DNA of 64,000 bases from Nostoc linckia FACHB-104 (GCF_014696615.1 NZ_JACJQJ010000005.1:62001-126000); one strand, 5' to 3'; positions 37,438 to 47,308 are shown, counted from the first letter of the stretch. A program made the numbers and translations. The notes: generated by a model from the letters alone, not told the origin.

Positions 37438-38415
37438 TTATATTTGATGAGACGCAAGAAACGCTTCGACTTCAGCGGCAGTTGGTTGGGAAGCGATCGC
37501 TCCTGGTTTAATGGTGGTTAATGCTCCTACAGCACTGGCATAGGTAACAATCCGTTTTGCTGTTTCTGCATTTCCCAAACCTTGGATACCATGCTGAAGT
37601 AGTTGGTGAATAAATCCTGCTAAAAAGCTATCCCCTGCACCTGTGGTATCTACTACAGGTATAGAAAATGATGGTAATTGGCCTTCGTTCTCTGCCAAAC
37701 AATAGGCGCAACCATTTTCGCCATCTGTTATTAGTACTCCTTCAACTGAATCTAGGCGATAAGTTATTGCGCCAGCATCATGTGTACCAAATAACCATTC
37801 TGCTTCTTCTTTGGAAAGTTTGAGAAAGTCAACTTGCTTAAATAATTCTGCTATTTTTTGGCGAGCAATATTCTCATCGTGCCAAAATACAGGTCGCCAA
37901 TTCACATCCAGCACAATTTTCAGGTCGTAATACACTGCCAATTCTAGGGCGCGGTGAATTGCTTTTTCACTTTCGGGATAAGCTAATTCCAAAGTACCTA
38001 AAACCAGAAAATCTGCTTCTTGAAATAAAGAACGAGGCAATTGTTCTGCTTGCAGACGAGTATCGGCAAATTCAGTAGTATCATATTTACCAAATCCTGC
38101 AAAAGAGCGATCGCCGGCTAAATCCCTTACCACATATACTTGCCTGGTTGGCGCTGTGGCATGGCGTTGCACTCCTGTTGTATCGACACCTACATCTTTT
38201 AAGAGCGTTACCAGTGTATTTCCTGGTTCATCTTCACCAACAGATCCAATAAAACCAGTTGGTGTCCCCAGCTTTACTAAAGCACAGGCTACGTTAGCTG
38301 GTGCCCCTCCGGGGTAAGGAGTCCACGACTTAACTTCTTCTAGCTTTAGCCCCAATTGATCGGCTAAACAATCAAACAAAACTTCACCGAGGCACAAAAC
38401 ACGGGGATTACTCAT
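37438..38415 (-). CDS. PfkB-family sugar kinase, fructokinase-like
   Basis: 325 residues from ATG 38415, chosen because the family starts right at VLCLGEVLFDCLAD. An in-frame ATG at 38514 would add 33 residues of no evident family likeness. Substrate-binding GGAPANVACALVKLG lies near residue 40, and the C-terminal PfkB signature DTTGAGDSFLAGF contains the catalytic Asp. Phosphorylation of fructose (or another ribokinase-family sugar) with ATP is the likely reaction. No sugar operon surrounds it. Confidence 0.82.
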   Translation of the reverse strand: MSNPRVLCLGEVLFDCLADQLGLKLEEVKSWTPYPGGAPANVACALVKLGTPTGFIGSVGEDEPGNTLVTLLKDVGVDTTGVQRHATAPTRQVYVVRDLAGDRSFAGFGKYDTTEFADTRLQAEQLPRSLFQEADFLVLGTLELAYPESEKAIHRALELAVYYDLKIVLDVNWRPVFWHDENIARQKIAELFKQVDFLKLSKEEAEWLFGTHDAGAITYRLDSVEGVLITDGENGCAYCLAENEGQLPSFSIPVVDTTGAGDSFLAGFIHQLLQHGIQGLGNAETAKRIVTYASAVGALTTIKPGAIASQPTAAEVEAFLASHQI

Positions 38416-38770
38416 TTCATTTTCGGGTTGCGATTTTGGAGTCAGATTTTCCAGTATAAAATCTACAATAATCTTCACTCTCTGTCGCCAGTCCTTCATA
38501 GAATGAAATGGCAATTTTTGCTACTCATATTAAGATGTATATGCTTTTGTTAACTGCATTTATTAGTATCAGTAGGGCGGGGAGTGTAATTAATTCGTTA
38601 GCATTAATTAATACTCGTATACTGTCAATTACATTACCAAGATCCATAAATAAAAAGAAAATAATGGAAATTATCATGCTAATGACCCTGAAAAGGCCTG
38701 CCTACAAAAGAATCTTCTAGAATTAGAAAGAGCGATTAAGTACATATACCAAGGGAGGATAGAATAAGTC

Positions 38771-39034
38771 ATGGCTGCTGGCGAGTCTCAGACCCCTGTT
38801 AGTCTGTCAGACAGAGAACTGCAAATTATCGACTTAGTGGCCGCTGGCTTAACTAACCAAGAGATTGCAGGAAAACTGGAAATTAGCAAACGCACAGTTG
38901 ATAACCATATCAGCAATATTCTCACTAAAACCCAGACCGAAAACCGAGTAGCTCTTGTGCGCTGGGCATTACAGTGGGGAAAAGTCTGTTTGAATGATGT
39001 CAATTGCTGTCCTCTGCCTAACCATAACGATTAG
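38771..39034 (+). CDS. pedR: Small LuxR-type regulator, PedR-like
   Basis: 87 residues, consisting almost only of a GerE/LuxR helix-turn-helix (LSDRELQIIDLVAAGLTNQEI, residues 12-32; recognition helix around SKRTVDNHISNIL). A strong GGGAGG lies ahead of the ATG. Size and the cysteine-rich tail (C73, C79, C80) match PedR of Synechocystis, a redox-responsive regulator that senses photosynthetic electron transport through Cys80 and thioredoxin. Presence of Cys at position 80 here supports that identity. No receiver domain is present. The assignment rests on length and motif only. Confidence 0.72.
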   Translation: MAAGESQTPVSLSDRELQIIDLVAAGLTNQEIAGKLEISKRTVDNHISNILTKTQTENRVALVRWALQWGKVCLNDVNCCPLPNHND

Positions 39035-39499
39035 ACAAGTTGCTAGTCAGAACGCGAATGATGGTGTCTAATCTGGACAACATTTGTTGCGTTATCATGT
39101 TCAAGTTCTTTTGGTTTATAGCCTAGGCAAATTAGACGCTTGAGTGAGAGTTCTCCTCTTCACGCCGTTATTCCAGTGTGAACCTCTACCAAAATCAGCG
39201 TCGAAATTCAGCAGATCTCAAGATGGGCTATTGATGCTCCTCACAAGGGATTCTTTCCACTATCGGTAGAGTTGTCCTGACTTTACCGATGGAAAGTTCT
39301 CTTTTGCCCATCATTAAAGAATAATTTGGTGTTGGGTGTTTAGTGTTGGGTGTTTGGTCTTTGGGGTTTGGTGTTAGTGATTTCCCCATTACCCATTACC
39401 CAACCCCAATTCAATAAAAATTAGCAATAATCTTTAAGTTCAAGCGCTACATTTGAAAGAAATCTATGTTGCTCCATCATTTTGGGGAGCAGTGTTTCT
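39035..39499. other. Intergenic region after pedR with structured segment and repeats
   Basis: Contains a nested hairpin structure at 39222-39312 and, from about 39330 to 39410, GGTGTTGGGTGTTTAG-type repeats mixed with CCCATTACCCA units. No coding frame. Confidence 0.55.
39222..39312 (+). ncRNA. Candidate structured RNA downstream of pedR
   Basis: Outer stem GATGGGC (39222-39228) with GCCCATC (39306-39312) encloses a long hairpin, CTTTCCACTATCGGTA against TACCGATGGAAAG (39253-39296, one-base bulge). Pairing is seen directly; expression is not known. It could also be a complex terminator of pedR. Confidence 0.35.
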
Positions 39500-40234
39500 A
39501 TGAATAATTCTACTTCTGTTCAAAGTGGCTCCTCTCCCTTTGACTTTTTCAGGTTTGATGTGACTCTACCTTTTATTGACAACGTTCCGCAGGTTACAGA
39601 AAACACCTTTGTAGGAAAAGATTCCGCATCTACGTCTACCAACTTTCATAAACCTACACAAGATGCTGAACTACTCAGGCAGCTATCATTTATACCTGGA
39701 TTGAAAGAAATTTTGATGCTGCGACAAGTTCATGCTTTAGAACACGCTACTGTTTGGGTGTTGAGTGAATCAAAAAGTGTTTATGCTTCTTCTGGTACAG
39801 AAGCTACCACTGTGCAAGTTGATAACGAATTATTAGGTGGTTTGTCTACAGAACAAGGATTTTACCTGTATGGAGAAGTAAATATTAGTGATTTACGCCG
39901 CGCAGTCACTCTGGCTTTACATCGCCTTACCAATGGCGAATGGGATTTAGCTGTACATCCCCGCTGCGGGACAAATTTATCTGTAGCCATGCTGTTAACT
40001 GCTGGACTAGCTGTCGGCGTAAATCTTCTGCTACCGTTCCGACCAATTGAGCAACTCATAGGTTTGGGGCTAGCAGCTACAACAGCAGCTGAACTCGCAC
40101 CAGATTTAGGTTCTATGGCACAGCGCTATTTAACAACTGCGATTCCTTTTAACCTCAAAATTGAAAATATTATTCGTAAACGCGATGTTTGGGGACGTGA
40201 AGCACACTTTATTAAAGTGACTTGGCAGGAGTAA
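39500..40234 (+). CDS. DUF6391 family protein
   Basis: 244 residues from ATG 39500, with GGGGAG about 11 nt upstream; an in-frame TTG at 39482 is less likely. The conserved core starts at LRQLSFIPGLKEILMLRQVHALEHATVWVL, followed by EQGFYLYGEV and HPRCGTNLSV. A hydrophobic stretch (VAMLLTAGLAVGVNLLLPF) is probably one membrane segment. The N-terminal 70 residues are polar and variable. The family is conserved in cyanobacteria, with no established function. Confidence 0.7.
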   Translation: MNNSTSVQSGSSPFDFFRFDVTLPFIDNVPQVTENTFVGKDSASTSTNFHKPTQDAELLRQLSFIPGLKEILMLRQVHALEHATVWVLSESKSVYASSGTEATTVQVDNELLGGLSTEQGFYLYGEVNISDLRRAVTLALHRLTNGEWDLAVHPRCGTNLSVAMLLTAGLAVGVNLLLPFRPIEQLIGLGLAATTAAELAPDLGSMAQRYLTTAIPFNLKIENIIRKRDVWGREAHFIKVTWQE

Positions 40235-40485
40235 ACTAACCTGATCCAATATTCATCCATCTGAACAATAAAAGTTAGGAAATAGGGGCTAGAGAAGAAA
40301 GATTTCCATGCCTCCGTTGTGTGATTTACGACGTGAATATTCAGTTGAAGCCTAAATATTACAAATGCGTAACACACTCTCAAAAATTTAATGTTTACTT
40401 TATCAATGAACTTGAAAATAACGGATTTGCTACTAAGATAGTGAATTACTGTTATCAGTTCATGAATTCAAGAGAACTATACATA

Positions 40486-41487
40486 ATGAGAAAGCTTTAC
40501 TTCTTACTGCCAGGAACAGATGGTAAATTTGCCTGTGGGGGTCTTTGGGCAGAATTAAAAACAGTTAATTTGGTGCAGCAGATTTGTAGTGCTGAAGTTG
40601 TAACCTACCGTCAACGAGAAACAGGCAAACTGTTTATAGATGATTTGCTGAAGGAGAAAGATTTAGATAATGTAATTTTTGTGGTTAGTTGGGGATTTGA
40701 TATAACTAAACTTGTTATCAAGCTTAAGCCATATAACGTTGTTTATCATGCCCACAGCGCAGGTTATAACTTCCAACTTTCTCCGAGTATTCCTATTATC
40801 ACGGTGAGCCGTAATACAATGGGATATTGGGGACAAAAGTGTCCTAATTCTTTAATTTATTATTTACCCAATCAAATTTCTGATGAATTTAAAAATTTCA
40901 ATATACAGCGCGATATAGATGTTTTAGTTCAGGCACGTAAATCTTCAGAATATTTAATGCAAAAATTAATTCCTGAACTACAGAAAAAATGTAATGTTTT
41001 TGTAGTTAATTCTTATGTAGAAGATTTGCCAGGTTTATTCAATCGGGCTAAAATTTACCTTTATGATTCTGCTGAATATTGGGCACAACAGCGTGTAAGT
41101 GAAGGATTTGGCTTGCAACCAATGGAAGCTTTAGCTTGTGGCTGTCAAGTATTTTCTAGCGTTAATGGTGGGCTATCAGATTATTTAGATCCAGGCTTTA
41201 ATTGCTACAAAATTGCTGCATATTCTCAAGAATTTGATGTTCACCGGATATTGAAATTACTTGAATCATCTGTAAAACCTACTTTACCTGAACAATTTTT
41301 TGCAGAGTATCGCTACGAAAATATTATTAAGCGGTTACAAGTTATTTTAGATGAATTAAATGAATTTTTTGATCATAAAATTCAGCAGCCATCTAATATT
41401 CAAAGTTTAACTAAGATGCGTTTAGCTAAATTACTCACGAAAAGCATTTATTTTAAGATACGCAAAAAATATTTTCGTGGCTTGTAG
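40486..41487 (+). CDS. Glycosyltransferase, GT-B fold (GT4-like)
   Basis: 333 residues from ATG 40486 (MRKLYFLLPGTD), which starts the Rossmann-like first strand; an upstream in-frame start at 40321 adds 55 residues without family features. The C-terminal half carries the retaining EX7E motif E206-GFGLQPM-E214 followed by ALACGCQVFSS, and VSEGFG is typical. The N-terminal GGLWAELK resembles the Gly-rich acceptor loop. Donor and acceptor are unknown; there is no neighbouring polysaccharide cluster. The basic C-terminal tail (KIRKKYFRGL) could touch membranes. Confidence 0.75.
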   Translation: MRKLYFLLPGTDGKFACGGLWAELKTVNLVQQICSAEVVTYRQRETGKLFIDDLLKEKDLDNVIFVVSWGFDITKLVIKLKPYNVVYHAHSAGYNFQLSPSIPIITVSRNTMGYWGQKCPNSLIYYLPNQISDEFKNFNIQRDIDVLVQARKSSEYLMQKLIPELQKKCNVFVVNSYVEDLPGLFNRAKIYLYDSAEYWAQQRVSEGFGLQPMEALACGCQVFSSVNGGLSDYLDPGFNCYKIAAYSQEFDVHRILKLLESSVKPTLPEQFFAEYRYENIIKRLQVILDELNEFFDHKIQQPSNIQSLTKMRLAKLLTKSIYFKIRKKYFRGL

Positions 41488-41796
41488 AAATACTAGCAGC
41501 GAAAATTATAGAGTTTGTCGGGTAAATGAAATCAATAGCTATAGGCATCTGATTTGATTTATGAAAAAATCTCAGTAATGTATTGTGCGTTAGGCGTAAA
41601 CCGTAACGTACGAAAAGCTTTGCAAGCGGTGCGTTACGCTGACGCTAACGCACCCTACGTAAATTTCAAAAATTAAACATGAGTCCTATAGATAACTGTA
41701 GTAATATTTAATAAAAATCATTGAAATGGTGTAAAAATTAAGCTATTATACCAAAAATATTAAGTAATAACCGAAGTAAAAATTAGAGAAAATTAT
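41488..41796. other. Intergenic region with GTGCGTTAG inverted repeat
   Basis: 309 bp. From 41582 to 41658 lies a larger repeat beginning GTGCGTTAGGCGT and ending GCTAACGCACCCTACG, whose ends are complementary. No coding frame. Confidence 0.6.
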
Positions 41797-42534
41797 ATGA
41801 CCCAAAGTTTAGAAGTGCAAGAATTTGTCATAGCGATCGCAGTTAGGCAGCAGCATAACCCCGCGGTTCTGACACCAGACTTTCTCAAATATAGTGGTAT
41901 TGTTCCTAGCGATTGGGAACTAGCCAGACAGCCCATTGTGACAAACTCTGCATCTCAAGTTGTCTATCAAAATGGTATCAGTATAATTGCAGAAGTTAAT
42001 AGAATTGTTTTCTCAGAGCCAATTCCTACTAAAGAATTGCAAGATGTATCTATTCCTGCAATAGCTCGCAAGTATGTTGAGACACTAACTCAAGTTAATT
42101 ATCAAGCAGTTAGTATTAGTTTTAGAGGTTATATAATTTTCGAGCAGAACAACATAGCCCGTAACTACATCTTTGGTAAACTACTACAATCAGGCCCTTG
42201 GAAAGAGTTTGGTACCACACCTGTACAAGCTGCATTGCGGTTTATTTATACCCTGCAAGATACGCAACTATTCTTGGATGTTAATGAAGTTGGGTTACAA
42301 TTACCCGACAAAACCCAAATTCCAGCAATTTTATTCTCTGCTAATTTTAGCCATGCGATCGCTCAAGACGATTTGAAAGCGCGTTTAGCTAGCCTAGTTC
42401 AAGTTATAGGTAAATGGCAGGCTGACTTAGCAACTTACAAAGAAGTAGTTAATACCAAATTTTTAGGCTCACAGAATTATCAAATCAACGTAGCACCAGA
42501 TGAGCCTTTGATATTTCCTAAAGAAGTAATTTAA
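41797..42534 (+). CDS. Conserved-looking hypothetical protein
   Basis: 245 residues; family not recognised. It has no signal peptide or membrane segment and a mixed alpha/beta look. Features include VLTPDFLKYSGIVPSDWELARQP near the N-terminus and PIPTKELQDVSIPAIARKYVETL in the middle. The first segment resembles proteins that compute a fit between two partners' residues, but nothing catalytic stands out. Codon use looks like its neighbours. A terminator follows. Confidence 0.6.
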   Translation: MTQSLEVQEFVIAIAVRQQHNPAVLTPDFLKYSGIVPSDWELARQPIVTNSASQVVYQNGISIIAEVNRIVFSEPIPTKELQDVSIPAIARKYVETLTQVNYQAVSISFRGYIIFEQNNIARNYIFGKLLQSGPWKEFGTTPVQAALRFIYTLQDTQLFLDVNEVGLQLPDKTQIPAILFSANFSHAIAQDDLKARLASLVQVIGKWQADLATYKEVVNTKFLGSQNYQINVAPDEPLIFPKEVI

Positions 42535-42578
42535 TTGCTGAATTCTAGAAAATCTCAAAATTTAATTTTGTAAAAGCG

Positions 42579-42622
42579 GGGTAACAGTAAAGGAAAAAGA
42601 ACTTTACCGTTATCCTTTTTTT
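42579..42622 (+). terminator. Rho-independent terminator
   Basis: GGGTAACAGTAAAG (42579-42592) and CTTTACCGTTATCC (42602-42615) pair at 12 of 14 positions, followed by seven T (42616-42622). It serves the hypothetical gene upstream and overlaps the stop of the convergent gene. Confidence 0.8.
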
Positions 42623-43022
42623 ATTTCCTCTCAGCACAACCATCAAAAACCTGATTACCCAGAATCAACGTTGCTGAGTAAGGATAGTTTTTATCTGACA
42701 TTCCATCACTACAAGCATCGACTTGCTTGATAATTAATATACTATTTCGCTTATCTTTTAAGCGGTAAACACGCACTAAATCTGCCGGACGGCCCTGTGC
42801 TGTTAAAGGTTGAGTGTAGGGAAAGGTTTGTTTTGGCTTATCAGGCGAAGAGTAAATAATTGCGCTTTTGCTCACAGTTACGCTCCAAAATGGTTCTGTA
42901 CCCCTAGCAATGAACTCTTCACTCTTGTTATTTTGTGCAACAACGAGATTATTGCTATACATCGATAACAAAGTGATTCCCAGCCCAAAAAACGTAATGG
43001 ATGAGAGGCAGGTTTTCATCAT
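42621..43022 (-). CDS. Secreted COG3650-like small protein
   Basis: 133 residues. An N-terminal signal peptide (hydrophobic SITFFGLGITLLSM, likely cleavage near VVAQ) is followed by ARGTEPFWSVTVSKSAI, a hallmark of COG3650-type proteins, and two cysteines (ACSDG, FDGCAE) that could form a disulfide. Probably periplasmic or lipoprotein-associated, function unknown. It is divergent from the J-domain gene 40 nt away. Confidence 0.7.
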   Translation of the reverse strand: MMKTCLSSITFFGLGITLLSMYSNNLVVAQNNKSEEFIARGTEPFWSVTVSKSAIIYSSPDKPKQTFPYTQPLTAQGRPADLVRVYRLKDKRNSILIIKQVDACSDGMSDKNYPYSATLILGNQVFDGCAERK

Positions 43023-43062
43023 AAATTGAGGTTTACAATATTAAGAAAAACTTGATCGCAAG

Positions 43063-43629
43063 GTGACTCAATCAGCCGTGAATCAAAATGGGGCAATGCC
43101 ACAAAGCAGCGAACCCACATATTACTCCCTGCTAGGACTGCATCCCTCGGCATCGGTAATCGACATCCGTCGAGCGTACCGAGAACTGAGTAAACGCTAT
43201 CATCCTGATACTACCGATTTACCTGCTACTCTTGCTACAGCTAAATTTCAGCGCCTCAATGAAGCATACGCTACTTTGAGTAACCCAGAACGTAGGTTAA
43301 ATTACGACTTAAAAATCGGCTATTCCCGCTTTGGAGTTATTCAAGCACCTGCCGATTTGAACCATCCTGTGCAGAAAACCTATGACTGGTCAAAATCTGC
43401 TTACCTAGATGCTAGCGATCGCCCACTCTCATCGGGCGAAATCTTTGCATTATTTATTTTAGGGTTAACGTTTTTGGGTTGTCTGTTACTCGCGATCGCT
43501 ATTGGTTTAACCCGTGGTGAAGCGGCTTTTCAAACACAACAGCTACCACAATCTCCCACAAGTCAACAGCAAATTCACCAAATAGCGCCATCAGTTAGCG
43601 TTTTGGGAATTTCAAATTACTTTTGTTAA
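43063..43629 (+). CDS. Membrane-anchored J-domain protein
   Basis: 188 residues from GTG 43063; an in-frame ATG at 43096 is the alternative. J-domain about 18-85 with H47-P48-D49 intact, so it can stimulate a DnaK ATPase. A single membrane segment (FALFILGLTFLGCLLLAIAIGL) lies about 128-150, and the tail is Gln/Ser/Pro-rich. It has no Gly/Phe or zinc region, so it is a class C (type III) J protein. The DUF3143 gene follows 21 nt downstream. Confidence 0.85.
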   Translation: MTQSAVNQNGAMPQSSEPTYYSLLGLHPSASVIDIRRAYRELSKRYHPDTTDLPATLATAKFQRLNEAYATLSNPERRLNYDLKIGYSRFGVIQAPADLNHPVQKTYDWSKSAYLDASDRPLSSGEIFALFILGLTFLGCLLLAIAIGLTRGEAAFQTQQLPQSPTSQQQIHQIAPSVSVLGISNYFC

Positions 43630-43650
43630 TGTGTAATTTTAAACTTAATC

Positions 43651-43923
43651 ATGTCTTTTCTTCCCCCTGACGCTCCCCTATATAACCATACCCTGCCGCA
43701 AATTGAGCAGTGGCTTAAAGACCAAGGCTGTCAACAAAATGAAGCAGAGTTACATTGTTGGCACGTACAACGCCCTAATTGGCAAGCTGATCTCTCCCTT
43801 GATGTTGAGCAGCTAACAGTGCGCTATATCGAAGCTGGAGAAAATCACCAAGACATATTACGTTCATTCAAATATTCCCTCAGTCGGGAAGATATTGAAC
43901 AAGCGGTTTTTGCTGGGCCATAA
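43651..43923 (+). CDS. DUF3143 family protein
   Basis: 90 residues, full length for DUF3143. Conserved features are LPQIEQWLKDQGC near residue 16, CWHVQRPNWQADL, and the C-terminal KYSLSREDIEQAVFAGP. Cytosolic, function unknown, restricted to cyanobacteria and plastid relatives as far as I know. Probably co-transcribed with the J-domain gene. Confidence 0.8.
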   Translation: MSFLPPDAPLYNHTLPQIEQWLKDQGCQQNEAELHCWHVQRPNWQADLSLDVEQLTVRYIEAGENHQDILRSFKYSLSREDIEQAVFAGP

Positions 43924-44000
43924 GGAATGGGGTAATGGGTAATTGGTAATTGGTAAGGTGTCTTTTATTTTATCTTCCTCATCTCCCCAATCCCCAATCC

Positions 44001-44750
44001 CTATACCGCACCAAACCGCCGATCCCGTTTCTGATAAGCACATAAGGCGCGGTGAAATTCTACACGGTCAAAATCTGGCCAGAGTGTTTCAGTAATATAA
44101 AATTCTCCATAAGCCATTTGCCATAAAAGGAAATTTGAAAGGCGCATTTCGCCACTAGTACGTATTAATAAATCTGGATCGGCAATACCGGCTGTGTAAA
44201 GATGGCGTTCAAAGACCGCTTCATCAATTTCATCGGGTTGGAGTAGACCTTGTTGAACTTTTTGCGCGATCGCCCGACAAGCCTGCAAAATTTCTTGTCT
44301 TCCACCATAATTTGTGGCCACTGTAAACCGGATACTGCGGTTATCCTTAGTTTCTGCCATTGAACGGGAAATTTCTTCTTGAAGCGATCGCGGTAGTGCA
44401 TTCAAATTCCCTACGAACTGAATTTGTACATTCTCTTCAACCATTTCCCGCAGTTCTTGGCGTAATACTCTTTGAAATAGAGTCATCAAAAAATCAACTT
44501 CTTCTTGGGGTCTTTTCCAGTTTTCTGTAGAAAAAGCATAAGCCGTTAACGCCTGAATTCCCCAATCTTTACAACAACGCAGCAAATCTTTAAGTGCATC
44601 TACTCCCCGCTTATGACCCATAATCCGGGGTAGACCTTGACGTTTAGCCCATCGACCATTGCCATCCATAATCACCGCAACGTGCTTGGGCAGTAATTCT
44701 CGTTTTAAGCCAGGGGGCAAATCTTGTAATTCAGTTTGTTGTGCTTTCAT
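44001..44750 (-). CDS. uppS: Isoprenyl (undecaprenyl) diphosphate synthase
   Basis: 249 residues. The cis-prenyltransferase signature [17 protein letters not shown] carries catalytic D29; the C-terminal [15 protein letters not shown] is also intact. It condenses isopentenyl diphosphate onto farnesyl diphosphate to form the undecaprenyl carrier for peptidoglycan and glycans. The start overlaps the stop of cdaA by 4 nt, showing translational coupling. Confidence 0.95.
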   Translation of the reverse strand: MKAQQTELQDLPPGLKRELLPKHVAVIMDGNGRWAKRQGLPRIMGHKRGVDALKDLLRCCKDWGIQALTAYAFSTENWKRPQEEVDFLMTLFQRVLRQELREMVEENVQIQFVGNLNALPRSLQEEISRSMAETKDNRSIRFTVATNYGGRQEILQACRAIAQKVQQGLLQPDEIDEAVFERHLYTAGIADPDLLIRTSGEMRLSNFLLWQMAYGEFYITETLWPDFDRVEFHRALCAYQKRDRRFGAV

Positions 44751-45691
44751 TTTTTATCTCGAGAAGCGGTCGTTCGCGTAGCGCGTCGAAGACGTGGTAA
44801 TCCGAGTAACCGTGAAACTAGCGCTAATGCCTTAGTATTAATCTGACGACCCAAGCTTAACAAACCAGGAGCCACAGCTTCCCGATCTACCGTTGGGGAT
44901 AAAAGAGCTTCTAAAGACTCCTTTAGTTTCCTAATCGTCAGCGGTCTATTGAGAATTCCTCTTTCAGCTAAGGAAATAGAACCAGTTTCTTCTGATACAA
45001 CAACACAGATGCAATTTTCGACCCGCTCAGTAATTCCCATCGCAGCCCGGTGGCGTGTACCCAACTGGCGCGAGGCTGTGCGTCCCGAAAGTGGTAAAAT
45101 TATACCCGATGCAATAATCCGTGAGCCACGTATCAAGGTTGCCCCATCGTGTAATAAAGTTTTCGGTTGAAATATAGTTTGTATTAATTCTTTAGTAACC
45201 TCAGCATTCAGTTTCACTCCAGGTACAGAAAAATCTCGCTCGTCAATTGGGCCTGTTGTTTCCACAATCAATAAAGCGCCAATCCGATTTTTCGACAATT
45301 CTTTGACAGCATCAACAATTTCATCAATTACACTGTCAGATTTAGGTACTGCCAAACTGGAGGGATGAAACAACTGGCGGAATTCGCCACGCCCTAATTG
45401 TTCTAAAAAACGCCGAAACTCTGACTGGAGTGCCACTGCCATTGCTACAGCACAGCCAATAACCAACTTTTCTAGTACGAAATTTAAGAGTGGTAGCCCC
45501 AATCTGTTACTGAGTGCTGAGGCTAACATTAAAATAATAAATCCCCGTACCATCCACAGCGTTCGGCGCTCACTAATAATAACTAGTATCATGTACGTCA
45601 GCGCCAATACTAATACGATATCCAGAGTCCCAAGCAGCAAGGACTGCGACCATCCCAGGTTTGTCAGCCATTGCTTCCACCAATCTCTCAT
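44747..45691 (-). CDS. cdaA: Diadenylate cyclase CdaA
   Basis: 314 residues. Three N-terminal membrane segments (about 17-40, 46-62, 70-90) and a DAC domain with D182-G-A184 and R213-H-R215, the ATP-binding and catalytic motifs. It makes cyclic di-AMP from two ATP at the membrane. The C-terminal extension after about residue 270 is longer than in Bacillus CdaA. It lies in a lysA-cdaA-uppS order on the minus strand, overlapping uppS by 4 nt. No CdaR-like partner is adjacent. Confidence 0.93.
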   Translation of the reverse strand: MRDWWKQWLTNLGWSQSLLLGTLDIVLVLALTYMILVIISERRTLWMVRGFIILMLASALSNRLGLPLLNFVLEKLVIGCAVAMAVALQSEFRRFLEQLGRGEFRQLFHPSSLAVPKSDSVIDEIVDAVKELSKNRIGALLIVETTGPIDERDFSVPGVKLNAEVTKELIQTIFQPKTLLHDGATLIRGSRIIASGIILPLSGRTASRQLGTRHRAAMGITERVENCICVVVSEETGSISLAERGILNRPLTIRKLKESLEALLSPTVDREAVAPGLLSLGRQINTKALALVSRLLGLPRLRRATRTTASRDKK

Positions 45692-45813
45692 GACATCTGG
45701 ATTAATATTTTGCCTCTAAATACAGTGAATTAATAGTCCAGAGTCAAGAGTTAAAAGTCAAGAGCGAACATTTATTAACTCTGGACTTTGGACATTTGAC
45801 CTTGGACGTTGAA

Positions 45814-47217
45814 CTATTTCTTTAGTCTTTCTGGTAGGCAATCTTGCCTAATTAAGTCCTGATAAGTTTCGCGCTGCAAAATTAAATTTGCTTCGCCGTT
45901 TGAGACCACAACAGCTGCTGGTCGGGGCAAGCGATTGTAGTTAGATGCCATACTGTAATTGTAAGCACCAGTTCCCATAACTACGAGAATATCCCCAGGT
46001 TCAGTTTGTGGGAGTTGGGCATTTTTAATCAAAATATCCCCAGATTCACAGTGCTTGCCAGCAATTGTGACAGTTTCTGTCAAGGGAGCAGAAATTTTGT
46101 TAGCAACCACAGCCCGATACTCTGATTGATAAGTAATGGGTCTTGGGTTGTCTGACATACCCCCATCAACTGCTATGTAAGTACGGATTTCCGGAATTAT
46201 CTTAGACGATCCTATTGTATAAGCAGTTACACAAGCTGTGGCAATAAGCGATCGCCCTGGTTCTGATAGTAACTTAGGCAAAGGTAGATTTTCTGCTGCA
46301 CAAGCTGTTTGTACTATTTCACAAATCGCTTTTACCCACTCATCAATACTTGGTGGATCGTCTGATTCTACATACCGAATTCCTAAACCACCACCAACAT
46401 TTAGCTCTGTCACATTTAAACCGTACTTGGCTGCATCGCGCAACCACTGCACCATAACAGCCGCTAAATCCTGATGGGGCTGGCGTTCAAAAATTTGGGA
46501 ACCAATATGAGCGTGTAAACCTGCACAGTTCAAGGCTGATTGCTTACTGACAAAGGTAAATACCTCATCCAAATCGTTTGGATCGAAGCCAAATTTACTG
46601 TCTAAGTGTCCCGTGCGGATGTATTCATGGGTATGACACTCAATACCTGGCGTTAAGCGCAACATAATGCGAATTGTTAGAGAAGAAGCATTTTCTCCTT
46701 GCTCCTCTGCTATTTCTACCAAGGTTTTTAACTCATACCAGTTATCCACCACAATGGTGACACCAGACTCAATTGCTAAAATTAGCTCTGAGCGAGATTT
46801 ATTATTCCCGTGAAGATAAATTTTTTCTGGACTAACCCCAGCATTGAGAGCAGTGTAGAGTTCTCCCCCAGATACAACATCAATTCCCAAGCCTTCATCA
46901 GCGACGATCGCACAAACTGCTAGACAATTCCAAGCTTTGGAAGCATAAAGTACTTGAGATTCTCCCTGGTAATATTGCTTGAAAGCATCTCGATATTGCT
47001 GACAAGCCGAACGCAGGGTTTCTTCATCTAAAATATATAAAGGCGAGCCAAACTGCTTGACTAGGGTTGTGATATCACACCCACCAATTTCTAGGCAGCC
47101 ATGATTATTTACTTTAGCCGTCAAGGGTAAAAGTTCTTGATTAGGCGAAGTGCTACGCCGTGCAGGTAAATATTGACTACCAGCCTGTTGAACCCCAGTG
47201 GGGTGAGTCGATACCAT
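45814..47217 (-). CDS. lysA: Diaminopimelate decarboxylase
   Basis: 467 residues. The PLP lysine is K94 in YASKAWNC; HIGSQIF, the glycine-rich NVGGGLGIRY and active-site CESGDIL follow in order. It converts meso-diaminopimelate to L-lysine, the last step of lysine synthesis. The first 35 residues are a polar extension; M1 at 47217 is the only clear start. It is 122 nt upstream of cdaA and divergent from rimI (91 nt apart). Confidence 0.95.
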   Translation of the reverse strand: MVSTHPTGVQQAGSQYLPARRSTSPNQELLPLTAKVNNHGCLEIGGCDITTLVKQFGSPLYILDEETLRSACQQYRDAFKQYYQGESQVLYASKAWNCLAVCAIVADEGLGIDVVSGGELYTALNAGVSPEKIYLHGNNKSRSELILAIESGVTIVVDNWYELKTLVEIAEEQGENASSLTIRIMLRLTPGIECHTHEYIRTGHLDSKFGFDPNDLDEVFTFVSKQSALNCAGLHAHIGSQIFERQPHQDLAAVMVQWLRDAAKYGLNVTELNVGGGLGIRYVESDDPPSIDEWVKAICEIVQTACAAENLPLPKLLSEPGRSLIATACVTAYTIGSSKIIPEIRTYIAVDGGMSDNPRPITYQSEYRAVVANKISAPLTETVTIAGKHCESGDILIKNAQLPQTEPGDILVVMGTGAYNYSMASNYNRLPRPAAVVVSNGEANLILQRETYQDLIRQDCLPERLKK

Positions 47218-47308
47218 AACTATAAGAGTTGTCCTTGTTCAAATTATGGGCGTGAGTGAGTCTCCCGATTCCCAGTTTACAAAGGGTTTGTAATCTTATC
47301 CAATAACT

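Noticed and set aside
38508-38720. 70-codon plus-strand frame upstream of pedR
   Set aside because: Ile/Leu-rich, no family and no ribosome site; more likely the pedR promoter region.
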